From the NCBI RefSeq assembly GCF_030818575.1, contig NZ_JAUTAL010000001.1, positions 1,922,001 to 1,986,000 of the forward strand: 64,000 bases of DNA, given 5' to 3'. The notes beneath the pieces were generated by a model. That model saw only the letters and a program-made list of their open reading frames with translations, ran no database searches and was not told the origin of the DNA. Within the stretch, counting starts at the first letter, position 1. Each line of letters starts with the position of its first letter. The translations under genes were made by a program, and so were the position numbers. The stretch comes from Chryseobacterium camelliae. GTDB lineage: Bacteria; Bacteroidota; Bacteroidia; Flavobacteriales; Weeksellaceae. Shown piece by piece: positions 25,053-34,088 of the stretch.

Positions 25053-27456
25053 AACTATTATATTCCTTTTTACGGTAACATTATTTTCAAATTATCTTTC
25101 AGCACAGCAAACCGACCGTATTTACGGTAAGATAATGCTGTCTGAGCAGGTACCCGTTAAAAATGCTATTCTAAGGCTTGTCAATACTTCCTATCAGGCA
25201 AAAACCAACAATTCTGGGGAATACCATTTTGATAATGTAGAGCCCGGGGAATACACCCTTCAGATAATGCTTAATGATATCGAATTGATGCGACAGACGA
25301 TTACTGTTGAAAAGGATGAGGAGGAAATTGCACCGATTTATATCTCGGAGAAGAATAATGTGATTGAAGGAATTACCATCTATGGCTTCAGCAGAAACAA
25401 GTTTCTGGATAAAGACAGTACGTCGGTCTCTAAAATGCCTCTCAAAAACCTTGAAAACCCTCAGGCTTATACCAGCATTAATCAGCAGTTAATGAAAGAG
25501 CAGCTTACGTACGATGTTTCGGAAGTACTGAAAAACGTTCCGGGAATGATAAAAATGCAGGGAAGCCCGGGAAGGGGATCAGGAGACGGTAGTTTTTATT
25601 ACAGTCTTCGGGGATTCCCCACTAAAGTTTCTATGGTAGATGGAGTTCCTGCCAATACCAACGGAGAAATAGACCCTTCTGATATTGAGCGGATCGAAGT
25701 GATTAAAGGGCCGTCCGGAACTCTGTACGGAGGTGCCGTAACTTCCTTTGGAGGGCTTATCAATGTTGTCACCAAAAAGCCTAAAGACTACTTCGGCGGG
25801 GAAGTTTCCTATTTAATGGGAAGCTATAATCTGAACAGAGCCACTGTTGATGTGTACGGACCGGTTACCGATTCCAGGAAGACTTTGTTCCGCTTGAATG
25901 CCGCTTATCAGTATCAGAATGGGTTCAGGGATTCTGAATTCAGGAAATCGCTGTTCGTTGCTCCTACGTTAAGTTATGAGGTCAATGACAGGCTGAAATT
26001 TGATCTAGGCGCTCAGATTTATAATTATGAAGGAACCAATACGCCTATTATTTTTCTTCCGAGAACCAGAGCTTATTTTGCACATAATCCGGATGAGCTG
26101 GGATTCGACTGGAAGAAATCCTATTCCAATAATGACATCACCTTAAAAGCTCCTTCAATCAATGTAAAAGCTGAGGCCAATTACAAAATTTCTGACCGCT
26201 GGAACTCTCAAACCTTGATTTCAAGGAACTTCAGAAAAACAGAAGGACTGTACCAGTACCAGTTCATAAGAGGAAATACCAGCGATGCCATGCTGGAGCG
26301 CAACTTGCAATGGCAGAACTCGGAGGGCTCGTCTACCAGTATACAGCAGAACTTTAACGGAGCGTTTAAACTCGGGAAAATCAAAAACAAAGTTTTGATA
26401 GGGCTGGATTTTCTTAATCAGTCTTTAAATAATAACCATTCCCCTATTGTGGCCTATGATAACATCAATGGACAAACATTGCAGGGGTATGCAAATATCT
26501 CCCGGGATCTGGTCCTGCAAAAAATCCAAACCTCTACAGCGCCTTTGGTAAGAAACAACACTTCCTCCAACCTCTACGGAGCCTACCTTTCAAACGTAAC
26601 GTATATTACAGACCGTTTAATCACTCTTTTAAGCTTACGTATGGATCATTATGAAAGCAAAGGACAGCTTAATTTTAATACGAATGTCCGTACCGGAGAA
26701 TTTAAACAAACAGCCTGGTCTCCAAAATTTGGATTAGTATATCAAATTATTAAAGATCACTTATCTGCCTATGGAAATTACATGAATGGTTTTAGTTACA
26801 CAGCGCCTGTTACACAGCAATTGCCTGAATACAGCGGCGACATGAAACCACAAATGGCCAATCAGTGGGAATTCGGAGTAAAAGGAAACCTCTGGAGAAA
26901 CAAAATTAACTTCACGGTAGGATATTATGATATTCTGGTGGACAATGTGCAGAGGGGAATCGGAGTCATTCGTGACGGAAAAGAATACAATATTACGGTT
27001 CAGGACGGAAAGCAAAGAAGCAAAGGTATTGAAATAGAAACCATGATGAATCCTGTCCAGGGGCTCAATATTGTGGCCGGATACGCTTATAACGACAGCA
27101 AATGGGAAAAGGCTGATGCTAATGTGGAAGGTCTTCGCCCGGAATCTGCCGGCCCGGCAAACGTGTTCAATTCCTGGATCAGTTATATTCTTCCCATTGA
27201 AGGGCTTAAAGGATTAGGGCTGGGCTTCGGGGTGAATCGAGTGGGCAAACAGATTACCGGCAATAAAGTGATTACCGGTCAGTTTATTTTTCCTGCCTAT
27301 ACTTTGATAAATGCTTCCGTTTCCCTTGAAAAAGAAAGGTACAGAATAGGATTCAAAATGAATAATTTAGGGAATTCGCAATACTTTGCAGGCCAGGGCG
27401 TAGTTGTAGCCCAGATGCCCCGAAATTTTGTAGCGGAAGTAAGTCTTAAATTCTAA
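25039..27456 (+). CDS. TonB-dependent siderophore receptor
   Basis: An 805-residue outer-membrane receptor. It has a signal peptide (IIFLFTVTLFSNYLSAQ), a carboxypeptidase-regulatory-like domain (about residues 28-110), then a plug (about 130-250) with YDVSEVLKNVPGMIKMQG, FYYSLRGFP and IERIEVIKGPSGTLYGGA. A 22-strand barrel follows, ending in the terminal Phe expected of BamA substrates (AEVSLKF). It resembles the hydroxamate siderophore receptors (FhuA/FoxA-like). As part of the biosynthetic operon (14-bp overlap upstream, 1-bp overlap downstream) it should import the cognate ferric siderophore. Confidence 0.95.
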   Translation: MKTLKTIIFLFTVTLFSNYLSAQQTDRIYGKIMLSEQVPVKNAILRLVNTSYQAKTNNSGEYHFDNVEPGEYTLQIMLNDIELMRQTITVEKDEEEIAPIYISEKNNVIEGITIYGFSRNKFLDKDSTSVSKMPLKNLENPQAYTSINQQLMKEQLTYDVSEVLKNVPGMIKMQGSPGRGSGDGSFYYSLRGFPTKVSMVDGVPANTNGEIDPSDIERIEVIKGPSGTLYGGAVTSFGGLINVVTKKPKDYFGGEVSYLMGSYNLNRATVDVYGPVTDSRKTLFRLNAAYQYQNGFRDSEFRKSLFVAPTLSYEVNDRLKFDLGAQIYNYEGTNTPIIFLPRTRAYFAHNPDELGFDWKKSYSNNDITLKAPSINVKAEANYKISDRWNSQTLISRNFRKTEGLYQYQFIRGNTSDAMLERNLQWQNSEGSSTSIQQNFNGAFKLGKIKNKVLIGLDFLNQSLNNNHSPIVAYDNINGQTLQGYANISRDLVLQKIQTSTAPLVRNNTSSNLYGAYLSNVTYITDRLITLLSLRMDHYESKGQLNFNTNVRTGEFKQTAWSPKFGLVYQIIKDHLSAYGNYMNGFSYTAPVTQQLPEYSGDMKPQMANQWEFGVKGNLWRNKINFTVGYYDILVDNVQRGIGVIRDGKEYNITVQDGKQRSKGIEIETMMNPVQGLNIVAGYAYNDSKWEKADANVEGLRPESAGPANVFNSWISYILPIEGLKGLGLGFGVNRVGKQITGNKVITGQFIFPAYTLINASVSLEKERYRIGFKMNNLGNSQYFAGQGVVVAQMPRNFVAEVSLKF

Positions 27457-28622
27457 TGATGAAACTGAAATTCAGAAAGATTGCATATCAATTACACTTA
27501 TGGCTCGGACTCACGTCCGGGCTTATCATTGTTATCATGGCATCAACAGGATGTATCCTGGCTTTTGAAGATGAACTGAAACAGCTCATACATCCCCAAA
27601 GATATTTTGTAGATAAAACAGGAAGTAAAAAATTACCTCTTTCAGAACTTTGTCTCAGGGCAGAACAAGCGCTCCCGGAAAGCCTTACCGTAAAAAGAGT
27701 CCAGATATCTTCTGACCCTTCCAGAACCTATGTATTCCGTACTTTAAAAATGAATAACGATGCGGCTACCTTTTGGGGGACTTATGTCTATTATTACAGA
27801 ATATATATTGATCCGTACTCGGGGAAAGTACAGGATGTGGAAGATGCCAGAAAAGATTTTTTTGAAATTGTACTGAACCTTCACCGGAGGCTTCTGTTGG
27901 GGGAGAAAATAGGAAAAACCATTACAGGATATGCTACGATTGTGTTTACGGTCCTATTACTTTCCGGGCTGGTCATCTGGTACCCCCGAAAAATGAGCAA
28001 AGCGATGCTGAAAGGGATGTTCTTTATTAAAACATCTGCCAACTGGAAAAGGGTCAATTATGATGTTCATAATGTCTTAGGATTCTATGCTATAATCCCG
28101 TTATTATTGATCTGTTATTCTGCATTGATATGGAACTTTGAAGATCTTGATCAATGGATGGAAAAGACATTAAACGCAAACGCTCCCCAGGAAAAGAAGG
28201 CTGAAAGTAAAGTTCCTGCCGGAGCATTTACCCATCAGAAAAATATTTTGGATTTAATTGGCCATAAAGTACTCCAGGATCTTCACGGCAAAAAATCGGC
28301 ACTGATCAGTTTTCCAAGAACAGAAAAGGGAACGTACTACGCTGAACTTACCATAGACAACAGATATTACCGGAATATTCATTATACTATCGACCAGTAT
28401 TCGGGGGATATCCTAAAATATCAGTCTTATAAAGATAATCTGGGATCCGGCTCAGCATTAAGAGCGAGAAACTATGACCTGCACACAGGAAGTATTCTCG
28501 GAACTCCGGGCAGGCTGATCTATTTTCTGGCGGCAATCATCGCAACCTCATTGCCTGTGACGGGCTTTATCATCTATCTGAATAAAAAGAAAAAGAAGCC
28601 TAAGAAAAAATCCAAAACTTAA
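27456..28622 (+). CDS. PepSY-associated membrane protein, probable ferrisiderophore reductase
   Basis: A 388-residue inner-membrane protein with PepSY-TM architecture. The first helix is at KIAYQLHLWLGLTSGLIIVI. A periplasmic PepSY region follows, then helices at ITGYATIVFTVLLLSGLVIW, near VLGFYAIIPLLLICYSALIW, and a C-terminal pair near RLIYFLAAIIATSLPVTGFI. Conserved His residues (LHLWLG, LHRRLLLG, DVHNVLG) could bind haem. Such proteins often sit next to siderophore receptors and some reduce ferric siderophores in the periplasm. The tail is Lys-rich and cytoplasmic. It is the last gene of the operon; no convincing terminator was seen in the 219 bp downstream. Confidence 0.85.
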   Translation: MMKLKFRKIAYQLHLWLGLTSGLIIVIMASTGCILAFEDELKQLIHPQRYFVDKTGSKKLPLSELCLRAEQALPESLTVKRVQISSDPSRTYVFRTLKMNNDAATFWGTYVYYYRIYIDPYSGKVQDVEDARKDFFEIVLNLHRRLLLGEKIGKTITGYATIVFTVLLLSGLVIWYPRKMSKAMLKGMFFIKTSANWKRVNYDVHNVLGFYAIIPLLLICYSALIWNFEDLDQWMEKTLNANAPQEKKAESKVPAGAFTHQKNILDLIGHKVLQDLHGKKSALISFPRTEKGTYYAELTIDNRYYRNIHYTIDQYSGDILKYQSYKDNLGSGSALRARNYDLHTGSILGTPGRLIYFLAAIIATSLPVTGFIIYLNKKKKKPKKKSKT

Positions 28623-28841
28623 GGTTTGAAATAATTGATATACCTTATCCGTCAATCGCTTACATTAGCCAGCATATAATTCTAAAAAGATAAAATCATC
28701 CTTTTATAAAGGCTCAGAGCATCATAATAATGCACCTCTTGTTCCGGACCTTTTTTAACTTTTCGGTTATCGTCAGTCTTATTTTTTATGCAATAGCTCA
28801 GCATGATATTACTTTTTGTGACAGCTTGAATTCCTTACTGC

Positions 28842-29534
28842 CTAGAATTTTAATGCTGATGCATTATTTTTTTGACTTCCTTGTTTCCGCAAAGCCATAA
28901 GTGCCAAATAAAGAAAAGAAAGGTTAAAGGCCAGGCAGATGATAATTAGTACATCAGCCTTCATCTTCAGTACAACCGAAATGAGATATAAAAATGCCGA
29001 AATCGGAAGTGTTAGCATAAACGCCAGCAGAAGCCTGAAAAACTGGATTTTGGCATAATGAAAAGCATTGATAAAGTCATAGTAAAAGCCCAACATATTA
29101 AGGCCTAAAAAAATAAGTGCCATTGTCAATAAACCTGTATTTTCGATAATGTACTGGTTGGCTGTTGTAATGACCTCTGCAATATTTCCTAATGCATTTT
29201 TGAAAATTAATAGCGGTATTCCAAATACGGCAAGTAGCACGCCAATATAAACGATCCAAAAAAAAGATTTTTTTGAGAATTTCTCAGTTCCACCTTCTTT
29301 GTAGCTCTTAACAATGATCTTGCTAAACCGAGAAGGTCTTAAACCGTATATAATGATAAGCAAAAAATAAAATTCAAGCTGAAAAATGGTCAGTTGATAA
29401 CCATTATTAGTGTTCCTGACCAGGCTTTCGTTAGGTGTCTGAATAATGAAGGAATAAAACAGTGAGCATACGGCATAGCACCTAAAAAAAAGGAAGTAGC
29501 AAAATAGGGCAATTGAGATTATTTTTGCAATCAT
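28842..29534 (-). CDS. Hypothetical integral membrane protein
   Basis: A 230-residue protein with about five or six predicted transmembrane helices (for example ISIALFCYFLFFRCYAVCSL, FYFLLIIIYGL, FWIVYIGVLLAVFGIPLLIF, LLLAFMLTLPISAFLYLIS, VLIIICLAFNLSFLYLALMA). No family was recognised. It is convergent with the siderophore operon and lies just left of the transposon insertion; the intergenic sequence 29535-29752 has a small hairpin (ATCCGA ... TTCGGAT at 29701) and no gene. Confidence 0.65.
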   Translation of the reverse strand: MIAKIISIALFCYFLFFRCYAVCSLFYSFIIQTPNESLVRNTNNGYQLTIFQLEFYFLLIIIYGLRPSRFSKIIVKSYKEGGTEKFSKKSFFWIVYIGVLLAVFGIPLLIFKNALGNIAEVITTANQYIIENTGLLTMALIFLGLNMLGFYYDFINAFHYAKIQFFRLLLAFMLTLPISAFLYLISVVLKMKADVLIIICLAFNLSFLYLALMALRKQGSQKNNASALKF

Positions 29535-29752
29535 TGCTTTTACAAGGGTTTTTCTATTGATAAAGATGAATTAAAATTTCTTTAATCATTTTTTTACTTT
29601 ATAAACTTGTTTAAAATGAGAACTTCACCTTTATTTTTCCTGTGAAAAATTGCCTGTTCATAGATTAGGCTTTCCGTTTTATCACCAGAATAAATTTTTA
29701 ATCCGATTTGTTTATTTCGGATTCTAATTTCGACTAATTTCAGTTCACTTAA

Positions 29753-29760
29753 AAATATTA
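29753..29760. repeat. Target-site duplication, left
   Basis: AAATATTA directly abuts the left terminal inverted repeat and is repeated at 36433-36440. Confidence 0.95.
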
Positions 29761-29830
29761 GATAATAATATACTAGTTAATACCAAATTAATTAAACAAC
29801 ATTTCAAAACCTAAACAGCATCAATCTTTT
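29761..29830. repeat. Left terminal inverted repeat (70 bp)
   Basis: This begins GATAATAATATACTAGTTAA and is the exact reverse complement of 36363-36432 over 70 bp. The identity stops at base 71. Confidence 0.95.
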
Positions 29831-29843
29831 GATGCTGTTTTTT
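29813..29843 (+). terminator. Inward-facing terminator straddling the left TIR
   Basis: AAACAGCATCAA (29813-29824), loop TCTT, TTGATGCTGTTT (29829-29840) and a T run form a 12-bp perfect intrinsic terminator. Its left arm is the inner end of the TIR; the right arm lies outside it. It would stop transcripts entering from the left before the transposase gene. Confidence 0.85.
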
Positions 29844-29979
29844 ATTCCTGAAATTGTCAAATAATAAGCAACAACCAACTGAAAATCAAATATAAAACAA
29901 GATAAAAATCATAAAAGTTTATCTCCCTGCATTGTTCTGCCTCGATCTTTTTTATTAAATTTATATATACTAATAAAAT

Positions 29980-30951
29980 ATGATAATTCATAACGTACAG
30001 AAGCTTTTCAATCTTGGATTTAATGATCCTACAGATTCTATAACGAATATGATGGAAGCATTTAATACAGAACAAAAATGTCGAGAATATTTGGAAGATT
30101 TACTTTGGTACAACGACCCAATATGTACCAATTGTTTAAGTGAACGACCTGACCATTACAGATTAAAAAAGAATGGTGAATTCAATGGTATCTATAAATG
30201 CAAAGATTGTAGAATAAATTTTAATGTGAAAATTGGAACGATGTTCGAAAATTCAGCAATTCCGCTTAAGAAATGGTTCTATGCAATCTATATTTTCACA
30301 TCCCACAAAAAAGGTATTAGCAGTCATCAACTTGCAAGAGATATTGGCGTAACGCAAAAAACTGCATGGTTCATGCTTTCAAGGATTAGACATTCATTAC
30401 GTTCTGAAAAAGTTAAAAGTTTTGATGGTGACACTCAAGTGGATGAGACTTACATAGGTGGTAAAAATCATAAAAAATCATGGCAAAAAAGAGTAGAAAA
30501 TACCCAGGGTCGAAGTACTAAAACAAAAGCTGTTGTATTTGGTTTACTTAGTAATGGAAAAGTATCTACAGAAATCGTTCCTAACACAAAAGGGAAAACT
30601 CTCACAACGATTATTAAAAACATGGTCAAAAGAGGCTCTATTGTGGTTAGTGATGGTTGGAAAGGTTATTCACAAGTACACAAACATTACGAACATAAAA
30701 GTATACCTCATACTAGAGGTCAATATGTCAAAGATAACTATCATACAAATAGTATTGAAGGATTCTGGAGTTTACTAAAACGTGGAATTCTTGGTATTTA
30801 TCATTCAGTTAGTCCAAAACATTTACAACTTTACTGTGACGAATTTTCCTTTAGATATAACACTAAAGATTTTGATGAAGGCAATAGATTTAATTTTGCT
30901 TTATATTGTGCATTTGAGGAACGACTTACTTATGAAGAGTTGATAGGTTAA
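29980..30951 (+). CDS. IS1595-family (ISXO2-like) transposase
   Basis: A 323-residue DDE-type transposase. An N-terminal zinc ribbon has Cys49, Cys52, Cys74 and Cys77. An HTH-like segment follows (ISSHQLARDIGVTQKTAWFM). The catalytic core has Asp155 (QVDETYIGGK), Asp225 (VVSDGWKGY) and the NSIEGFWSLLKRGI motif with Asn257/Glu260 and Lys267, as in the IS1595 family. It is full length. Transcription from outside would be blocked by the terminator at 29813, so expression needs an internal promoter in 29844-29979. Confidence 0.95.
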   Translation: MIIHNVQKLFNLGFNDPTDSITNMMEAFNTEQKCREYLEDLLWYNDPICTNCLSERPDHYRLKKNGEFNGIYKCKDCRINFNVKIGTMFENSAIPLKKWFYAIYIFTSHKKGISSHQLARDIGVTQKTAWFMLSRIRHSLRSEKVKSFDGDTQVDETYIGGKNHKKSWQKRVENTQGRSTKTKAVVFGLLSNGKVSTEIVPNTKGKTLTTIIKNMVKRGSIVVSDGWKGYSQVHKHYEHKSIPHTRGQYVKDNYHTNSIEGFWSLLKRGILGIYHSVSPKHLQLYCDEFSFRYNTKDFDEGNRFNFALYCAFEERLTYEELIG

Positions 30952-30953
30952 AG

Positions 30954-30973
30954 CATGGGGCTTTCACCCCATG
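30954..30973. terminator. Bidirectional terminator between convergent genes
   Basis: CATGGGG (30954-30960), loop CTTTCA, CCCCATG (30967-30973). It lies between the stops of the transposase (30951) and the minus-strand gene ending at 30980. T runs are weak on both sides. Confidence 0.6.
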
Positions 30974-30979
30974 TTAATC

Positions 30980-31663
30980 TTATGAAGCAAATTTTTGATC
31001 AATAACTTCTTGTACGGGAAGTATAATATCAGAAATTTCATCCTTTCGTATTGGGTAACTATGAAAAAATGATGAACATAAATATTCCATTGGCGTTATT
31101 CTTTTTCTAAAAAGCTTATATAAATTCAAATCCATATCTGGATATTTATCTTTATTTTGTTGCTGATATTTCTCATCACGATATTGGAGTAATTCCGAAT
31201 CAGTCCAGTCATCTAATTCGAACATATTATCTTGAATATCAATGATTGCACCCGTAAGAGTATTTATACAAAATCCAACACAAGTTCCAATTTCTGGAAG
31301 TTCACTCTTATTTACAAATTTTCCACTTTGATCATATTTTGAACCATCGGTTATAAAGCCGTAGCTAATTTTGCTATTTTTACAGATTCTTCTACAATAT
31401 TGAAGAAATGCACCAACTTCATACTCGTCTTCATTAATAAAGTCGGCTGATTTATAGATATACCAACCATCACCATTAAAATTTTCCTCAACCAAGGGAA
31501 TTTGATTTCCACCAGGGTAATGATGTAGATAGTCTTTATTCTTATATCTGATTAAAATTCCAGCATGTACAGCTTTCTTATTATAAATTTGAGTTGCAAT
31601 TGCAACAAAATTTTCGGAAAGGTTTTTAGTATTATATTTGGTTAAAAGTTTTTTAAAATCCAT
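30980..31663 (-). CDS. Unknown cargo protein, possible permuted papain-like fold
   Basis: A 227-residue AT-rich gene and the second gene of a two-gene operon (6 bp after the 314-residue gene). The protein has a His in VHAGILIRYKNKDYLHHYPG (from about residue 33) and Cys residues in GTCVGFCINTLTG (about residue 128). The order His then Cys would fit circularly permuted NlpC/P60 (YiiX/YaeF-like) cysteine hydrolases. This is only a motif-level resemblance and may be coincidental. No signal peptide is seen, so action would be cytoplasmic. Its place beside a SieB homologue on a transposon makes an effector role in phage defence plausible but unproven. Confidence 0.55.
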   Translation of the reverse strand: MDFKKLLTKYNTKNLSENFVAIATQIYNKKAVHAGILIRYKNKDYLHHYPGGNQIPLVEENFNGDGWYIYKSADFINEDEYEVGAFLQYCRRICKNSKISYGFITDGSKYDQSGKFVNKSELPEIGTCVGFCINTLTGAIIDIQDNMFELDDWTDSELLQYRDEKYQQQNKDKYPDMDLNLYKLFRKRITPMEYLCSSFFHSYPIRKDEISDIILPVQEVIDQKFAS

Positions 31664-31669
31664 CGTCTG

Positions 31670-32614
31670 CTATATCTTTTGTGATTTACTACCATATCTA
31701 AATCTTTTAGCTACTTCATTATAGTAGTAAGAAATTTCATCATTTTCTTTTAAAATAGGTTTGATACTCATTAACAATGTTCGTAAAATACCTCTGTCTT
31801 TATCTGTATATTGATTATTATAAAGTCTTAATAGTTTAATTATGTTATTTGTGTGTATATTTTCATCTTCAAGTATTTCAACAACTTTATCATGTAAATA
31901 GTCGTACTTTTCTAAAGTATTTTTTTTCTTAAATTCTTCATGCAATTTTTTGAAATAATCATAATCTTTTTCTTTTGAATAGTTTTCTATTAATATGTAT
32001 TCAATATTGGTTTCTGTTCTCCACTTTTTTAATACAGATAAATTCACTTTGTTATATACACCACCCATAGCAGTTGCCTGCGGTTTCGTACAGTCAATTT
32101 TAAAATCTTTATCTCCAACAGTAATATGAACATTTGTTTTAGATTTTCCACCAGCTTCAAATATTTCACCATGTAGAAAAACAATCTCAAATTTTAATTG
32201 AACTTTTTTTCCTCTTCTTAATGGAAAGTTTTTATCTTTAAAATTCTTGGTTAAATCTTTTTCGATGTTATTTTCCTTCAATAATACACTATACTCAAGA
32301 CCATTCAATTTTATTTTGTCTTGAATATTTTTGAATAATTTTGTTCTGTGAGTTTCAAAAGATTTTCCAGTAATTATTTCATCAATATCTTCTGATATTT
32401 CTGTCTTATCTGCAGGATAAATTAGTATTGTTTCGATACATCCATCTTTCATAGACAACTTTACATCTGAATTATCATTATAACTCTTAGCAAAATCGCT
32501 CAATGATTCTATAAATACTTTTAATGCATCGGCAGCATCTATAGATATGTTATCGAGACTAACTTTTTCTCCATTACTATTTGAAAGAATTTTTATTTTT
32601 AATTCATTTTCCAT
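31670..32614 (-). CDS. Unknown cargo protein, first gene of a two-gene operon
   Basis: A 314-residue Lys/Glu/Asp-rich cytoplasmic protein. An N-terminal region of about 100 residues (ISIDAADALKVFIESLSDFA) is followed by a beta-rich middle part (KKVQLKFEIVFLHGEIFEAG, NVHITVGDKDFKIDCTKPQA) and a helical C-terminus (residues about 225-314). I do not recognise the family. It sits 6 bp upstream of the 227-residue gene, so the two are surely co-transcribed and probably act together. A sensor or partner role for this protein is a guess from its size and order. Confidence 0.6.
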   Translation of the reverse strand: MENELKIKILSNSNGEKVSLDNISIDAADALKVFIESLSDFAKSYNDNSDVKLSMKDGCIETILIYPADKTEISEDIDEIITGKSFETHRTKLFKNIQDKIKLNGLEYSVLLKENNIEKDLTKNFKDKNFPLRRGKKVQLKFEIVFLHGEIFEAGGKSKTNVHITVGDKDFKIDCTKPQATAMGGVYNKVNLSVLKKWRTETNIEYILIENYSKEKDYDYFKKLHEEFKKKNTLEKYDYLHDKVVEILEDENIHTNNIIKLLRLYNNQYTDKDRGILRTLLMSIKPILKENDEISYYYNEVAKRFRYGSKSQKI

Positions 32615-32772
32615 GGTATGTTTATCGATTTGGTAAATATATAAAAAAGTTTGAAATTGAAATTACGGTTTCCAGTAATTAGAATCTAAATTAAAATTCG
32701 TTAACGTCATAACTTGACGTGTAAAAAATTATTGTATATATATTTATTAAACAATTGACTCTGTAAACGAAA

Positions 32773-33684
32773 TTATATCCCTAAAATTCCTTTAGAAGCA
32801 CTTAAATAGTTGATAAATTCATCGGCAGATTTATTATATCCATTTGTTGTGTCATATAATTCTATTAATCCCCATAACTTATGAGTTAACTCAACCTGTT
32901 TTTTATTTAAGCTATTAGCCGATTTTGTAAGTACCGCCCATGCAGAAATATCAGCCTTTGACATTCTATTTCTTTGTATTTTGTATAATCTTACGTAATG
33001 ATCAAGTTTGGGAATAGTTGCTATAATTTGTTTTCGTATGGATTCTCGATGTTCATACCAATTATCAACCTTTTTTAAATAGTCCTTATCTTTTTGTAAG
33101 ACTTCAAGTGTAGCCATAGTACACCAAATTCGATAATATTTTGTTTTCACATATAGATTTTCACCTATTGTATAAGGTTTATAGCCGAGTGATTGCATAA
33201 ATCTATTTATAGTTTCTCGATCAGCTTCATATTTTTGTTTTTCTTCTTTTTCCTTATTGATATTTTTAAGAAAACTTGATTCCATCATATAAAGTTTCTT
33301 GGTATTTTCATTTTCTACCAACAATACATTACTTTCAGAAAGCTCATAATATTTCATTACCTCTTCTGATAATTCATATTTAAGAAAATGTCCCGAAACA
33401 TCTTGATCGTGAAAGCCCATTTTATTTGAAACAACATTAAAAGAACCTTTTAATTCATCTGAGGAAATGGGAATTTGCTCGTCAATTGAAATCATGTAAG
33501 CATTTCTTTTTTCTGAGCCATCGGTTATTTGTTTGTATTTAACAGGAGTTAAAGTCTGATAATCAAACTTTTTTAGTGTTTCATCATCAAAAGTAAATTT
33601 TGTTTGTCCTAATAAAGAGAGATTTGTTAGGATCAAAATAGAACATGATGCTACTGCTTTGAATGTAGAGAATTCAAATTTCAT
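32773..33684 (-). CDS. Secreted hypothetical cargo protein
   Basis: A 303-residue protein with a likely signal peptide (ASCSILILTNLSLLGQ). The mature part is helical and rich in Lys, Tyr and Glu (for example INKEKEEKQKYEADRETINR), with no recognised domain. The start MKFEFSTF gives a proper signal sequence; a longer in-frame start at 33729 reads through a strong hairpin. Immediately upstream is a long structured segment (33688-33822) that may control it. A periplasmic or outer-surface role would be unusual for a typical defence protein but fits exclusion at the envelope. Confidence 0.6.
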   Translation of the reverse strand: MKFEFSTFKAVASCSILILTNLSLLGQTKFTFDDETLKKFDYQTLTPVKYKQITDGSEKRNAYMISIDEQIPISSDELKGSFNVVSNKMGFHDQDVSGHFLKYELSEEVMKYYELSESNVLLVENENTKKLYMMESSFLKNINKEKEEKQKYEADRETINRFMQSLGYKPYTIGENLYVKTKYYRIWCTMATLEVLQKDKDYLKKVDNWYEHRESIRKQIIATIPKLDHYVRLYKIQRNRMSKADISAWAVLTKSANSLNKKQVELTHKLWGLIELYDTTNGYNKSADEFINYLSASKGILGI

Positions 33685-33687
33685 TGT

Positions 33688-33988
33688 GTGGTAGTTTTGG
33701 TTAATAATGCTTAAATAAAGCGTGGACATTGTACCACGTTAACCAAGGGCTACCACACCCTTAAAAGCAATGATACAAGCCACGCCAAAATGGCGTACCT
33801 TATATACATTATTTGCTTTTAAAGATAAAGTTCGAAAACTTCGTTGTGGTAGTTTAGGTTAGCAATAATGCAATTAGCACGATTTATTTTACATTCCTTT
33901 TTCGGAATGGTTTTTATTTTTAATAATACAAATATATAAAAAAGATTTAAGGCTGAAAAACGCAAAACCCTCTAAAATAGAGGGTTTT
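33688..33988. ncRNA. Structured, terminator-bounded segment, possible ncRNA
   Basis: The 404-bp gap between divergent genes folds strongly. GTGGTAG (33688-33694) pairs with CTACCAC (33750-33756), GGTTAA (33699-33704) with TTAACC (33739-33744), and CGTGG (33721-33725) with CCACG (33734-33738). A second hairpin pairs TTAAAAGCAA (33761-33770) with TTGCTTTTAA (33813-33822). GTGGTAGTTT-x-GGTTA recurs as a direct repeat at 33846-33861. A perfect terminator-like hairpin closes the segment at 33964-33988, although neither flanking gene points into it. An RNA gene is the simplest reading; a DNA recombination or protein-binding site is the alternative. Confidence 0.45.
33964..33988. terminator. Perfect hairpin terminator between divergent genes
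   Basis: AAAACCCTCT, loop AAAAT, AGAGGGTTTT: a 10-bp perfect stem with short T runs on both strands. It has no convergent gene to serve, which implies an unannotated transcript. Confidence 0.75.
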
Positions 33989-34088
33989 GATATAATGTTA
34001 AATGAAAACTTACTGATGATTGTTAAAAGTAATGCTACTTATAGATAGTTATTATACGATTATTTGGTAAATTGTAACTTAAAATTTT

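Noticed and set aside
29857..30075. Small minus-strand frame overlapping the transposase start
   Set aside because: It overlaps the start of the transposase gene on the opposite strand and has no family features.
33688..33988. ToxI-type antitoxin repeats or a CRISPR array
   Set aside because: Only two direct copies plus one inverted copy of the motif, no regular spacing, and no ToxN-like or Cas protein nearby.
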